Source: Porphyra umbilicalis | Lineage: Eukaryota; Rhodophyta; Bangiophyceae; Bangiales; Bangiaceae | Direction of reading: 5' to 3' | NCBI GenBank assembly: GCA_002049455.2 | Contig: KV919053.1 | Coordinates: 1 to 64,000, forward strand | DNA length: 64,000 nucleotides | Part shown: in pieces, positions 10,302 through 20,830 of the stretch | Layout of the letters: every line of letters starts with the position of its first letter | Position numbering within the stretch: position 1 is the stretch's first letter | Position numbers and translations under genes: made by a program | The notes under the pieces: generated by a model | The model's input: the letters and a program-made list of their open reading frames with translations, nothing else | What the model was told of the DNA's origin: nothing | Databases searched by the model: none

Positions 10302-10497
10302 AGTGGGCGACGGGGGGGGGAGTGGCGGCAACGGTGGACAGGGAGGGTGAGGTGAACAACGGGCGGAAGGGGATGACCGCGCCGCTCGGTCGGGCCCCGC
10401 TGCCACTCGCCGGGCGCTCGCCGGGGGCTGTGTGGCGCTGGGAGTGTTGGTGTGAGCAGGGGAGTGAAGGAGAAAGAGCCGAACGGGTGAGGGGCCT

Positions 10498-10504
10498 TAT
10501 GTAC
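10498..10504 (-). promoter_or_regulatory. TATA-like box of copy 1
   Basis: TACATAA on the minus strand about 200 bp upstream of the ATG, mirrored at 16032-16038 in the other copy. Confidence 0.4.
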
Positions 10505-10775
10505 ACGAGGTGGTGGCGGAAGAGGCGGGAGGGGGGCCCGTGCCCCTTGCCCTGGCGTGTTCATCCGCGCCGCGCACCATCACGCAGGGCGGCGGGCGCC
10601 CGCATCGAGCGTCTGGAGCGACAACGCCGGCCGCAACGGGTTCAACGGTTTCAGGAAGACATCGGGACAGGGACAGACGACACCAGCTCAAGCAAGGAGT
10701 TGGGGCCGGAAGGACGCGCTTCCAGGAGCCCGGAGCCGAGCGACCGCACCCATGTCGTGGCGGCGTCACGGCACG

Positions 10776-11354
10776 ACTTCAGAATGCGCAACGCGTCGAT
10801 ATTGTTGGAAGTGACGAGGCCGATGAGGGCGAGGTCGAAAAGTGTCGGGGGTCAGTCTCGCCGATGGAGGCTCCCGCGGAAGTGATTGATGGCCGCTGCG
10901 GCAAAACTGTTCGTCGGAAGCACAGAGAAAACTCGGCAGACCAGGATCTCGGGTTTGCCGCTGACATGCATCATGAAGCTGCCCGTCGGTGCTGTATCTG
11001 TCCACAGACGATCGAAGTGGCAGCATGCTCATGTGGTCGCGTCAACACAAGACGAGCTTGGAGCTCGCGCTTGAACTGGCAGAGAGCAGTCGTGGTGGCC
11101 GGGTGGTGATCATCTTATGACCACGCTACATGATGTAGCGAGGTCGTCGTCATCGCGCAGAGCCCCACCGACATCCAAATGTGCGTGACGACTGGATGAA
11201 TCTTTCTGTGATGTGATAACCAGTAGTAGTGCAAGTATCCAAGTAAGGTCCGAACTAAGTAAGTTATAGTGCTTGTTGTAGGAATTGGTCACCTCCAGGG
11301 CTGTTCATCAGTCGATGCTGGAGTCGAGCCATGGACAGAGGTGGCCAGTGATTA
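10776..11354. other. Unique spacer between duplication arm and palindrome
   Basis: Moderate GC, no recognisable gene. It separates the end of the left arm from the outer end of the palindrome. Confidence 0.5.
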
Positions 11355-13930
11355 CAAGTTGGTCCCCCAGGGCAGGGACCAGGTAGCGAAGCTTCCACTT
11401 TTCGTGAGAACACAGACACACAGGTTGGGAAAAAGCCAGTAGTCACCAGTGCGCATCCACCAGTTCTTGACATTCGATCAGATTGACTTGGAGATAGCCT
11501 CACAGGACAGATCTCGATGAGCTGAGTCGAACGGTGTGTCCAACTCCAAAATAACGTTTGCTCAAACAATAAGGATTCTATCCTAAGGCGCCAAATGTGT
11601 TTCCCGTCACACGAGCGAGTGCTTCACCCATTCTACAAATATTGTTGGGATGACTGACAGAGCAATTAACTTATCATGTGATGCAGTATTCAGCATAATG
11701 GTTGTACATCGGGGGAGCGTCTCTTTTTGATGCTGCCATAGAATTCCGAGCTTCAGCACTGTAATGAGGCCTTTCGTTCTGCTCCTTCACTCTTCTGACC
11801 ACGACGTCGTTGGGTCCCTTTCCTCTTTCCCAGTTGTTGTTGTGTCCCTTTGTCTTCTCCAGTTAAAGCGTCCCCATTGTCGGTCCCCATTTGATATCTT
11901 CATCTTTGTCGTATGATTCTCAGCACAAAGAAATGGTCAGCAAGGCAGACAAGCGCAGCACCCGGCGCGCCGCCACACGCAGGGGGAGGTCGGCAGCAGA
12001 GTCGATCAGATGCCTCAAGAAAAGAAGAACAGAAGAGTAAACAACCCGGCTGGGGCTCGGGGGGGGACGGGGAAGGACGAGGAACACATTGAAGAAAAAA
12101 CGTACCTGAGTGCAGCGCAACGTGCATGGTGTGCGGAGGGGGGGAAGGGGGGGGGGGAAAGAAATGGGCGGATGCGGCGCGCGGGGGCAAAGAAAGGGGC
12201 GGATGTGGCGAGCGCGTCCAAGAGAGAGCACGGTGGTGCGGTGACGACGATGGAGGGGTGCTGTGAAAGGCCCGACGGAGGGGCGAGATGGCGAGACGAC
12301 GGAAGAGGGCGGAGACGCGGTGCTGATATGGCCGCAAAGATGCGCGCTGCTGACCATTTCGGGGCTCTTGTGTGGAGTACAGTGGGGGTTCCAGGAAGGC
12401 ATCTGTAAACGCTTTGGGAGGAAGCTGTAATCCCTCGCATGTGCAATCCATCTGGACCAGAGCGATCGTAGGCCATCGAATGCTGAAACGTGGATACGCG
12501 TGATTAGGCGTACAGATGGGATCATCCAATCACATGGCCTAGAGGGTGACCATCAAACAGACCAGGGCCATCAATTTCATACAACGTGGCTGCCTGAGCG
12601 TTGAGAACGCGAATGGATCCTTACTAGAAGCTTCGCTAATTATTAGCGAAGCTTCTAGTAGGGATCCATTCGTGTTCTCAACGCTCAGGCAGCCACGTTG
12701 CATAGAATGGATGGCCCTAGTCGATTTGATGGTCACCCTCTAGGCCATTTGATTGGATGGTCCCATCTGCACGCCCAATCAAGAATATCCACGTTTCAGC
12801 ATTCGATGGATCACGATCGCTCTGGTCCAGATGGATTGCACATGCGAGCGATTACAGCTTCCTCCCAAAGCGTTTACAGATGCCTTCCTGAAACCCCCAC
12901 TGTACATATTCCACACAAGAGCCCCGAAATGGTCAGCAGCGCGCATCTTTGCGGCCATATCAGCACCGCGTCTCCGCCCTCTGCCGTCGTCTCGCCATCT
13001 CGCCCCTCTGTCGGGCCCTTCACAGCACCCCTCCATCGTCGTCACCGCACCACCGTGCTCTCTCTTGGACGCGCTCGCCACATCCGCCCCTTTCTTTGCC
13101 CCCGCGCTCCGCATCCACCCATTTCTTTCCCCCCCCCCCGTCCCCCCCTCCGCACACCATGCACGTTGCGCTGCACTCAGGTACGTTTTTTCTTCAATGT
13201 GTTCCTCGTCCTTCCCCGTCCCCCCCCGAGCCCCAGCCGGGGTGTATACTCTTCTGTTCTTCTTTCCCGAGGCATCTGATCGCCTCTGCTGTCGACCTCC
13301 CCCTGCATGTGGCGGCGCGCCGGGTGCTGCGCTTGTCTGCCTTGCTGACCATTTCTTTGTGCCGAGAATCATACGACAAAGATGAAGATATCAAATGGGG
13401 ACCGACAATGGGGACGCTTTAACTGGAGAAGACAAAGGGACACAACAACAACTGGGAAAGAGGAAAGGAACCCAACGACGTCGTGGTCAGAAGAGTGAAG
13501 GAGCAGAACGAAAGGCCTCATTACAGTGCTGAAGCTCGGAATTCTATGGCAGCATCAAAAAGAGACGCTCCCCCGATGTACAACCATTATGCTGAATACT
13601 GCATCACATGATAAGTTAATTGCTCTGTCAGTCATCCCAACAATATTTGTAGAATGGGTGAAGCACTCGCTCGTGTGACGGGAAACACATTTGGCGCCTT
13701 AGGATAGAATCCTTATTGTTTGAGCAAACGTTATTTTGGAGTTGGACACACCGTTCGACTCAGCTCATCGAGATCTGTCCTGTGAGGCTATCTCCAAGTC
13801 AATCTGATCGAATGTCAAGAACTGGTGGATGCGCACTGGTAACTACTGACTTTTTCCCAAACTGTGTGACTGTGTTCTCACGAAAAGTCGAAGCTTCGCT
13901 ACCTGGTCCCTGCCCTGGGGGACCAACTTG
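11355..13930. repeat. 2.58 kb near-perfect palindrome
   Basis: Two ~1.29 kb arms meet at base 12641 with practically no spacer (CTTCGCTAAT-T-ATTAGCGAAG). The arms run from CAAGTTGGTCC at 11355 to GGACCAACTTG ending at 13930. They have diverged by scattered substitutions and small indels. Each arm has Pro/Ser-rich and T/C-rich stretches and no recognisable protein. It could be a fold-back transposable element or an inverted dimer of a repeat. An assembly or library hairpin artefact is possible, but arm divergence argues against a simple one. Confidence 0.75.
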
Positions 13931-13940
13931 TTTGAATATA

Positions 13941-14356
13941 AGCACGGTGGTGCGGTGACGACGATGGAGGGGTGCTGTGAAAGGCCCGACGGAGGGGCGA
14001 GATGGCGAGACGACGGCAGAGGGCGGAGACGCGGTGCTGATATGGCCGCAAAGATGCGCGCTGCTGACCATTTCGGGGCTCTTGTGTGGAGTACAGTGGG
14101 GGTTCCAGGAAGGCATCTGTAAACGCTTTTGGAGGAAGCTGTAATCGCTCGCATGTGTAATCCTTCTGGACCAGAGCGATCGTAGGCCATCGAATGCTGA
14201 AACGTGGATACGCGTGATTGGGCGTACAGATGGGATCATCCAATCACATGGCCTAGAGGGTGACCATCAAACAGACCAGGGCCATCAATTTCATACAACG
14301 TGGCTGCCTGAGCGTTGAGAACGCGAATGGATCCCTACTAGAAGCTTCGCTACTTA
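13941..14356 (+). repeat. Third, partial copy of the palindrome arm
   Basis: Repeats the inner part of the left arm (about 12229-12650) in direct orientation, beginning AGCACGGTGG and ending GAAGCTTCGCTACTTA. The 10-base TTTGAATATA occurs immediately before it (13931-13940) and after it (14357-14366), like a target-site duplication or a recombination junction. Confidence 0.7.
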
Positions 14357-14366
14357 TTTGAATATA

Positions 14367-15762
14367 ATCATGGTGATTTTCATAATTATAACCATTTTAC
14401 ATCACCGGGCTGATGATTATCATCACATGAACATGCCAGGGGCTTTACAGTTGTGCTTACATGATGGAGGCCACTAAAGGATAGAGACAGCTGGTTGGCC
14501 TGCCAACTTTAAGATTCAAGCATTTCACTGGGTGTTTGGCAAGCCCAAAACTGACATTAGTGTCAACAATGCTAAGGACAAGCACTGCTCCACTCACACG
14601 GTACGCTTCCACAGATGGCAGAACTGGCAGCGAGCATGGCAGTCTGATGCTTCTGCGCGTAGGGAAGAGTGAAGACAGTGTTTGAGCGAAGCGACAGAGC
14701 GTCGAAGAGCACCACATGCATATGAAGATATGCCTCTGCAGAAAAAGCCAAGGTTGCCATGGCATCAGTACACAATTACCACATGGCATCGTACATCGTA
14801 CATGTGAGCGAGGTTGCCAGGTGTGGTCGATTCACGTTGGCCTTCTATGCGTTTTTCATGGCCCGTGGAGCGACTGGACCGCAGGAGAACGCTTGGTCAA
14901 AGCCACGGCGTCGTCTCGAGCAGCCGCTCAGGCCAGACCTGAGTCTCACCATCCAGAATAACATGTCGCTTCAGCCCCACCGTCGTTTCTCACCACTAGC
15001 TGCCGCTCAGCGGCGGCGGTGTCAGCACTGTCTTTTTTTGGCAGGAACATAGCCTGCAACCCTGCCGAAGTCACTCTCGTAGCTTTGCACAGGATGCTTA
15101 GTAAGTTAGCTTATCACGTCTGATGTCGACTTGATTGGACTTCTGTCATACTTACGCGTACTTCTGCTCTGTCGTAAAGGCGCCCAATGATCAAAATCAT
15201 GGCCAATGATTATAATCAATAAAAATCGCCGCATACGATTTGAAATCAAGGGGTTGATTATAATCATTTTACCCGCGCCCAGGAATAATTTTAATCACAC
15301 CTCTGACCATGGACCTCGCCAGCCCGTTTGCAGTAGCAAGCGTTGTTCGCACGTTGTAGACCCGGCGGCAGTGGCGGGCGGTAAGGCCGGCGGTGGCGCT
15401 GACAGACACCTGGCCTATCTTCATGAAGGCCCTCTGAAGTGGTGCCGCACGTTCACTGCACACCTACGTCTCAGCATGAGTTAAGAGGTCTGGGCCGTGG
15501 AGACGACGAGCTCGGACGTGTCAATCTTCCTTTTGTTGTCTGACACTGCCTTCGCAATGATCTGCCGTCACTTCGGTGGGGGTGGCGGTGGGACCCGGTC
15601 GACCTAGCCCCCTTCATTGAGCACGTAAAAGGCATCAATCTCTGTGCAGCGTGCCGTCGCCCCGCCACGACACGCTGCTCGGCTCGGTCATCGCCAAGGC
15701 AAGGGTGCCGGCGAGGCTCGGTCGACCTTCAGCCACATCGGTACCAATCACTCTGTAGATGC
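14367..15762. other. Gene-free spacer with AT-rich patches
   Basis: AT-rich blocks near 14367-14420 and 15190-15300 contain repeated palindromes such as TGATTATAATCA. No gene is recognised. Confidence 0.5.
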
Positions 15763-16031
15763 GCCGTGACGCCGCCACGACATGGGTGCGGTCGCTCGGC
15801 TCCGGGCTCCTGGAAGCGCGTCCTTCCGGCCCCAACTCCTTGCTTGAGCTGGTGTCGTCTGTCCCTGTCCCGATGTCTTCCTGAAACCGTTGAACCCGTT
15901 GCGGCCGGCGTTGTCGCTCCAGACGCTCGATGCGGGCGCCCGCCGCCCTGCGTGATGGTGCGCGGCGCGGATGAACACGCCAGGGCAAGGGGCACGGGCC
16001 CCCCTCCCGCCTCTTCCGCCACCACCTCGTG

Positions 16032-16038
16032 TACATAA
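16032..16038 (+). promoter_or_regulatory. TATA-like box of copy 2
   Basis: TACATAA about 200 bp before the ATG at 16235, followed by a pyrimidine-rich leader. Confidence 0.4.
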
Positions 16039-16234
16039 GGCCCCTCACCCGTTCGGCTCTTTCTCCTTCACTCCCCTGCTCACACCAACACTCCCAGCGC
16101 CACACAGCCCCCGGCGAGCGCCCGGCGAGTGGCAGCGGGGCCCGACCGAGCGGCGCGGTCATCCCCTTCCGCCCGTTGTTCACCTCACCCTCCCTGTCCG
16201 CCGTTGCCGCCACTCCCCCCCCCCGTCGCCCACT

Positions 16235-17425
16235 ATGGCCGGGTCCCGCTTCTCGTCCGTCACATCCCGCGTGGCCGTCGCCCTCACGGTCGCTGCCGTC
16301 GCGGCGGTGTCGGCGTCCATGACCACCGGCGCCTCGTACAAGCCGGCCGTCGGGGCCGAGTGCAAGTGCGCGCGCATCGGCACACCCGGCCGTTGTCTGG
16401 CCTTTACGTCGTTTGACACGGCCGACAAGATGAGCGGCCGGTGCAAGCCCGTGACCGGCACCAACTGCCCGCTGCCGTACGCGTGCGCGGACAGCGAGGC
16501 GGACGCGACGCACGTGTGCATTGCGCAGGCGATGAAGCGCACGCTGCGGTGCACGGACGGGGCGACGTCGGGGCGGTGCGACTGCGCCATGGAAGAGACC
16601 GACGCGGTGACGCTGGCGCCGGTGCAGGCGCTCTCTGACCCGCGCGGCGGCGGCTCTGGCCGTTCCGGCGGCGGCGTCAAGGGGCTACCCGCAAAGCCGT
16701 GGGCACCCGCCGGCCCCGCGCCGGCGCCGCAGGAGCCCGCGTGCGCGGCCACGCACGTGCGGGTGAGCGTCTTTGGCAAACCGTGGACGTGCGTCAAGTC
16801 GATGGATATCGGCAAGCGGTCGGTGGCGGCCGTGTACGCGTACAAGAGTTGGAAACAGAACGGGTGGGCGACCATGGACGACTACATCAACCTCAACCTG
16901 CTGCGCGACGCGAGCGCCCGCCTGTACCTGTGCGTCACGTACGGGTCGGCGGCAAAGACGGGGCTGGGGTCCAAGCGCTCCGCGTCGACGACGGTAACGT
17001 CGGCGGTGCTCAACCGCTTCTACGTGGCCGACGACCCGGCCGAGGGGAATGACGCGTACACGCCGTCGGTCGGGACGGAGTCGCGCACGCTGAGTGCGGC
17101 CAACCAGTGGCAGGACACCAAGACGGACGGGTTTTGTGTGGCGGCGGCGGAGGGGCTGGTGCTCGACTTTACGGCACTCAAGTGGGTCAAGGGGCTGGCG
17201 GTTGGCAAGGGCAGCAGCCGCGCGTACGCAAAGGGGTCGGACGGGCGGATGGCGGCGGCCAACGTGGGCGGCTACCGGCGGTGGAACATGAAGAATCGGT
17301 CCGAGACGCAGTCACTGGCGTACGACGGGAAGGGGCGTGTCAAGGGCACACAGAAGCGCGTGTATGGGCGGCAAAAGGTGGCGGAGATCAAGCAAGTCAA
17401 GTTTGAGGCCACATGCGAGTGCTAG
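16235..17425 (+). CDS. Secreted Cys-containing protein of unknown function, copy 2
   Basis: Same 396-residue product as copy 1, with no amino-acid difference seen: signal peptide, Cys-rich N-terminal third, Gly/Ser/Pro linker, C-terminal domain ending ATCEC. The frame is open upstream to 15971, but that extension is Pro-rich and lies across the TATA-like box, so the ATG at 16235 (cactATGgcc) is used. Intact promoter and coding region in both arms suggest that both copies can be expressed, doubling the dose. Identity at protein level despite changes in the flanks suggests recent duplication, gene conversion or selection. Function unknown. Confidence 0.8.
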   Translation: MAGSRFSSVTSRVAVALTVAAVAAVSASMTTGASYKPAVGAECKCARIGTPGRCLAFTSFDTADKMSGRCKPVTGTNCPLPYACADSEADATHVCIAQAMKRTLRCTDGATSGRCDCAMEETDAVTLAPVQALSDPRGGGSGRSGGGVKGLPAKPWAPAGPAPAPQEPACAATHVRVSVFGKPWTCVKSMDIGKRSVAAVYAYKSWKQNGWATMDDYINLNLLRDASARLYLCVTYGSAAKTGLGSKRSASTTVTSAVLNRFYVADDPAEGNDAYTPSVGTESRTLSAANQWQDTKTDGFCVAAAEGLVLDFTALKWVKGLAVGKGSSRAYAKGSDGRMAAANVGGYRRWNMKNRSETQSLAYDGKGRVKGTQKRVYGRQKVAEIKQVKFEATCEC

Positions 17426-17706
17426 TGAGTGGGGGGGGGGCGTCACTGGGTTTGCCGGTGGCGTCTGAGTGCCTCTGCTGTTTGTTGGGCAGGGGGGGCG
17501 GGGGGCAGGCGCCGCGGGAGCGGCTGCCGCGAGCGGTGCGCGCCACCTGGTGGCGACTGGCTCGATCGGCGGGTGGCGGGGAGGAGGTGCATCCTCGTCG
17601 CGCAACCGCCCATTGCATTCGTGAGGGTTGTCGCCGAGGCGGGCGCTGCGCCCGCCCCCGCGTCGCTCGTTTTGTTTCTGGTGTTTATCGTATTGTGCTG
17701 GTGGCT

Positions 17707-18299
17707 TGGGCAGGAAGAACACTTCTTGCAGTCCTTCGTCCGTTCATCGCTGCCCTGGTAGAGCGAGTCTGAGCGGCCTGGGTGGGAGCCGATAGCTGCC
17801 CTTCACACTGGAACGACCTGCATCGTGTTATCTTCCAGACAACGTTCCTACGCGCAGGACCTCGCGCATGCAGTCTTCATGCAGCCATGCTCAAGTGTGA
17901 CGACCATCTGCCGCTCCAAGAGGTTGTCTACGGGTTGAGCTCACGCTCATGCAGTGCATGCAGAGGCAGCAGCGTAACTGTACATCTGCTCCGTTTACCT
18001 GAGCACCCTGCCCAAAGTGAGCGGCAGCCGAGCACGTCTAGCTACTCAACGCGGTCCGACGGCGGCCAGCCGAGGCAGGCTGCGGAGGTGTGACCATACA
18101 TGATAGAGGCCCGCAAACTCTCTGGGATGGGTGCTCCAGGGATGAAGAGTGCAGAACAGCGATAGAAGGCGAACACAAAATGGAAGACGAGCATCTACGC
18201 CATGGATGTACAAACTCATCCCCCCAAAACCCACACGCTCCCTCGTAGCCCCACCCCACCAACAACCGGGGCGACATCACCACCTTGGCGTCGCAGCCT
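17707..18299. other. Gene-free region
   Basis: Moderate GC, no recognisable gene. It includes the 3' flank of the minus-strand gene that follows. Confidence 0.45.
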
Positions 18300-18725
18300 C
18301 TACCCCCGGTAGATGCCGTCCCCACCCACGCCTTCTGCGAGCGCAATCCATGCCTTTTTGCCCTCTTCTTCCAGCTTCTTCTCCACAGCCGGCACCGCCG
18401 TGGGGATGACGCGGAACGAGTCTCCCCGCTCAGGGTCGCCCGGCTTGCCACCCTTGACCGACCAGACGACCAGCACAGCGCGGTCCGTCGTCGTCATGCT
18501 CTCCTCATCGGCAACGATGAAGTAGCTGTGCTTCTTGTACTTCTTGTTGGCGGCGAGGAGTGTTTCCTTAGTGACACCTTCAAACTCAGGGGACTTGAGG
18601 GGGTAGACTTCTCCGCGCGCGCGGATGCGCGTCAAGATGGTGTCCCACTTTGGTGGTGCCGACGCGTCGGTGCAGATGAGCAGGGGGTCGGTCGTCCGGG
18701 GGAGCGTCGGGCCTGGGGGCGCCAT
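18300..18725 (-). CDS. Small conserved-looking protein, unknown function
   Basis: A 141-residue protein with balanced composition, unlike the GC shadows around it. It starts MAPPGPTLPRTTDPLL and contains KWDTILTRIRARGEVYPLKS, then a predicted strand-rich middle with SYFIVADEESMTT and RAVLVVWSVKGG, and a Lys/Glu-rich helix near the end (VEKKLEEEGKKAW). No signal peptide or membrane segment is present. The start at 18725 (ccATGgcg) is chosen because it begins the well-composed sequence and lies 190 bp downstream of a TATA-like box; an in-frame ATG at 18857 would add a Ser/Pro-rich leader. The family is not recognised. Confidence 0.65.
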   Translation of the reverse strand: MAPPGPTLPRTTDPLLICTDASAPPKWDTILTRIRARGEVYPLKSPEFEGVTKETLLAANKKYKKHSYFIVADEESMTTTDRAVLVVWSVKGGKPGDPERGDSFRVIPTAVPAVEKKLEEEGKKAWIALAEGVGGDGIYRG

Positions 18726-18914
18726 GGTCGGCCGGGGGGGAGACGCGAAAAACGCAGAAGGTTGGGAAGAGAGGAAGATACCAAGAGAGGGGGAGGCCGT
18801 TGAAGGAGAAGCGCAGACGAATCGGATGGGCTGGTCGGAGGCGAGGCTGCGCGACACGCTCGGCAGAGGCTCTGCGAAAGCGAGGTTGCCGATCGAGCCG
18901 AGGCCAACACGCGG

Positions 18915-18923
18915 CTATTTATG
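18915..18923 (-). promoter_or_regulatory. TATA-like box of the small gene
   Basis: CATAAATAG on the minus strand, about 190 bp upstream of the ATG at 18725. Confidence 0.5.
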
Positions 18924-20684
18924 AGGGCCTGCCAGCCCGCCAGAGCGCGCCCCACTCCCCGTGTTGCACGCGCGCATGTGCCACCCAGCGGCAGGCGGGT
19001 GCTGAGAGGGGGGAGGCGGGCCGGCGGCCCCGCTGCCCCCCCCCCAGATGCACCACAGGGCTGTGTCTCGCTCCCACACCAGGCCTGCATTCGAGCAGCC
19101 GGCTTCCAGACCCCTCTGAGCGCCCTTTCTGGACAGCTGGTGCAGGGCTCAGGGGGTCTGGGGAGCGGGCCAGACCCGCCTGCACGCTGTGGAGCCCATT
19201 GCCAGAGCCGCGCCCTGCACGTTGCCGCCCTGCGCGCAGCTGCCTTCTGGGGGGGGACGAGCTGTCGCGCCAGCTCTGCCAGCAACAAACGGTGCCTGAG
19301 GGTGTCTGGAGGTCGCCGTCGAGCCAGGCCGCGCTGCCTTGAGCCGACCCCCAGCTCCGCCTCTGGGCGGACCGCAGCCAGCCTAGTGGCCCGTGGAGAT
19401 ATTTATCTGGGCTAAATCTCCCAATAGGAAGCCGTTGTGTTCGTATCTTTATTGGCGGTCGATACTGGTGGCAGTTCCAGTGGGCCACTGCTTGGAGATT
19501 GTCCAATCACCAACCGGTGCACATGAGTCAGCCTCGGATCGGCTGTCGGCAGCCGCCTCGGCATGCAGAGAGGACGCTGGTGGAGAATCTGAACGATGCC
19601 TTGCACCAAGACCACACAGAGCCTGGATCACGGCACCCTGTTCGGCAGTGTCAATTGGAATCCACGAAATACCATAATGATTTTTCAATGCTTGCAGCTG
19701 AGCAGACTTTCAAGTACTGATGGCGATGGGGTGGGCGGGTAGGGCTGCGCTGCACATCTGGGGAAGAGAGCGGAGGCCACTTCAACGAGGCACCGTGCAC
19801 ACCGGCCACTCCTGGATGTATGATCCATGGACATGATGCCCTTCCCGGCAGCGAGTCGACCACGTCGCCAAAATTGAAGCACGAAGTGTGCGCCAACCCC
19901 CCGGTCGGGGTTGCCCGTGCGGCCTAGTAGCGGCACAGCGCAGCACCCCCGGGATGTGCAGGTAGGGGCGACGGCGCCAACCCAGAGCCCACCCCTGCCT
20001 ATAACGCCAGAGCCATAGCATCGCACAGTTGCAGGTCCCCCGGCTCGCTCCCTCATGAGCGCCCACCAAACGCCACGGCTGCCATTCTACTGTGCCCCAC
20101 CAGCCGCCGTAAGGGAGATGTAGGCTTGATTGGCGTGGAATGGGGCATCGGCACCCGCGCGGACGCTCCAGACCGCCGTATTTTTGCTGTCGATGCGGTA
20201 GAGGCGGACCCCTCCGGGTGGCGCCCGCGCTGGGGATGTCCCGGGCACAGGGGGACAGGGGCCCCGCGCCCCCGCTTTCCAGGAACGGCGGGGAGGGGGG
20301 GGGCGCGCACCCGTCATGGGGAGGGGGGGGCGGCAGGCGTTACAAATGACGGATGGCACGAGACATCTTCCGTGGTTTCTTCATGCAAGACATGACTGGT
20401 GTTCCAGGAAGTGAGATGCTTCTGCAGCCTGCGGCGGGGGAGCTGCTCGCGGCGACATGAGGAATTTGGCAGACGAGATGGGGAGAGGAAGCACTCTATT
20501 GCCTTCGCAGTGCACATCCGAGACCATGCTGATGAATGTCTATGAGAGCTCCTGCCGCAGATGAGAGCCAAGAAAAAGCCAGCTTTCGGATTGGGGGTCG
20601 TATCTACGATGTACGATGACACGTGGGCTACAAGAGATCGTGGGTGGGGCTACAAGAGATCGTGGAGGCTCCCTGGGGAGGTGT
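18924..20684. other. Gene-free region
   Basis: No recognisable gene, RNA or repeat. Frames on both strands are short and without family features. Confidence 0.45.
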
Positions 20685-20830
20685 TGGGGGGGGGGGGGGA
20701 TTCGAGGGATTAGGGGGGTGCTGGGGGGGGTGCTGGGGGGGGGTTGGGGGGGGGGTTGGAGGCCGGGTTGGGGGGGGGTTTGGTGGGGGGTCGGGGGGAG
20801 CTGAGCGGCGTGCTAGGGGGGCTCGGGGGC
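20685..20830 (+). repeat. G-tract block with G-quadruplex potential
   Basis: Many runs of 6-10 G separated by one to several bases, mostly T or CT, on the plus strand. Such DNA can fold into G-quadruplexes and is prone to length errors in sequencing. Confidence 0.65.

Larger units (their letters stand above)
8830..10775 (-). repeat. Left arm of ~1.94 kb inverted duplication
   Basis: Reverse complement of 15763-17706; paired positions sum to about 26536 across the gene. Identity is nearly complete, with scattered substitutions and homopolymer differences. The arm carries a whole gene with its promoter and 3' flank. Similarity ends near 8830 and near 10775. Confidence 0.85.
15763..17706 (+). 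repeat. Right arm of ~1.94 kb inverted duplication
   Basis: Inverted copy of 8830-10775. It includes the TATA-like box, the 5' leader, the entire gene and about 280 bp of 3' flank. Similarity breaks after GTGCTGGTGG near 17704. Confidence 0.85.

Noticed and set aside
11900-13422. Pro/Ser-rich frames of 190-210 codons in both palindrome arms
   Set aside because: They mirror each other because of the palindrome and are composition-driven; no start, domain or codon signal.
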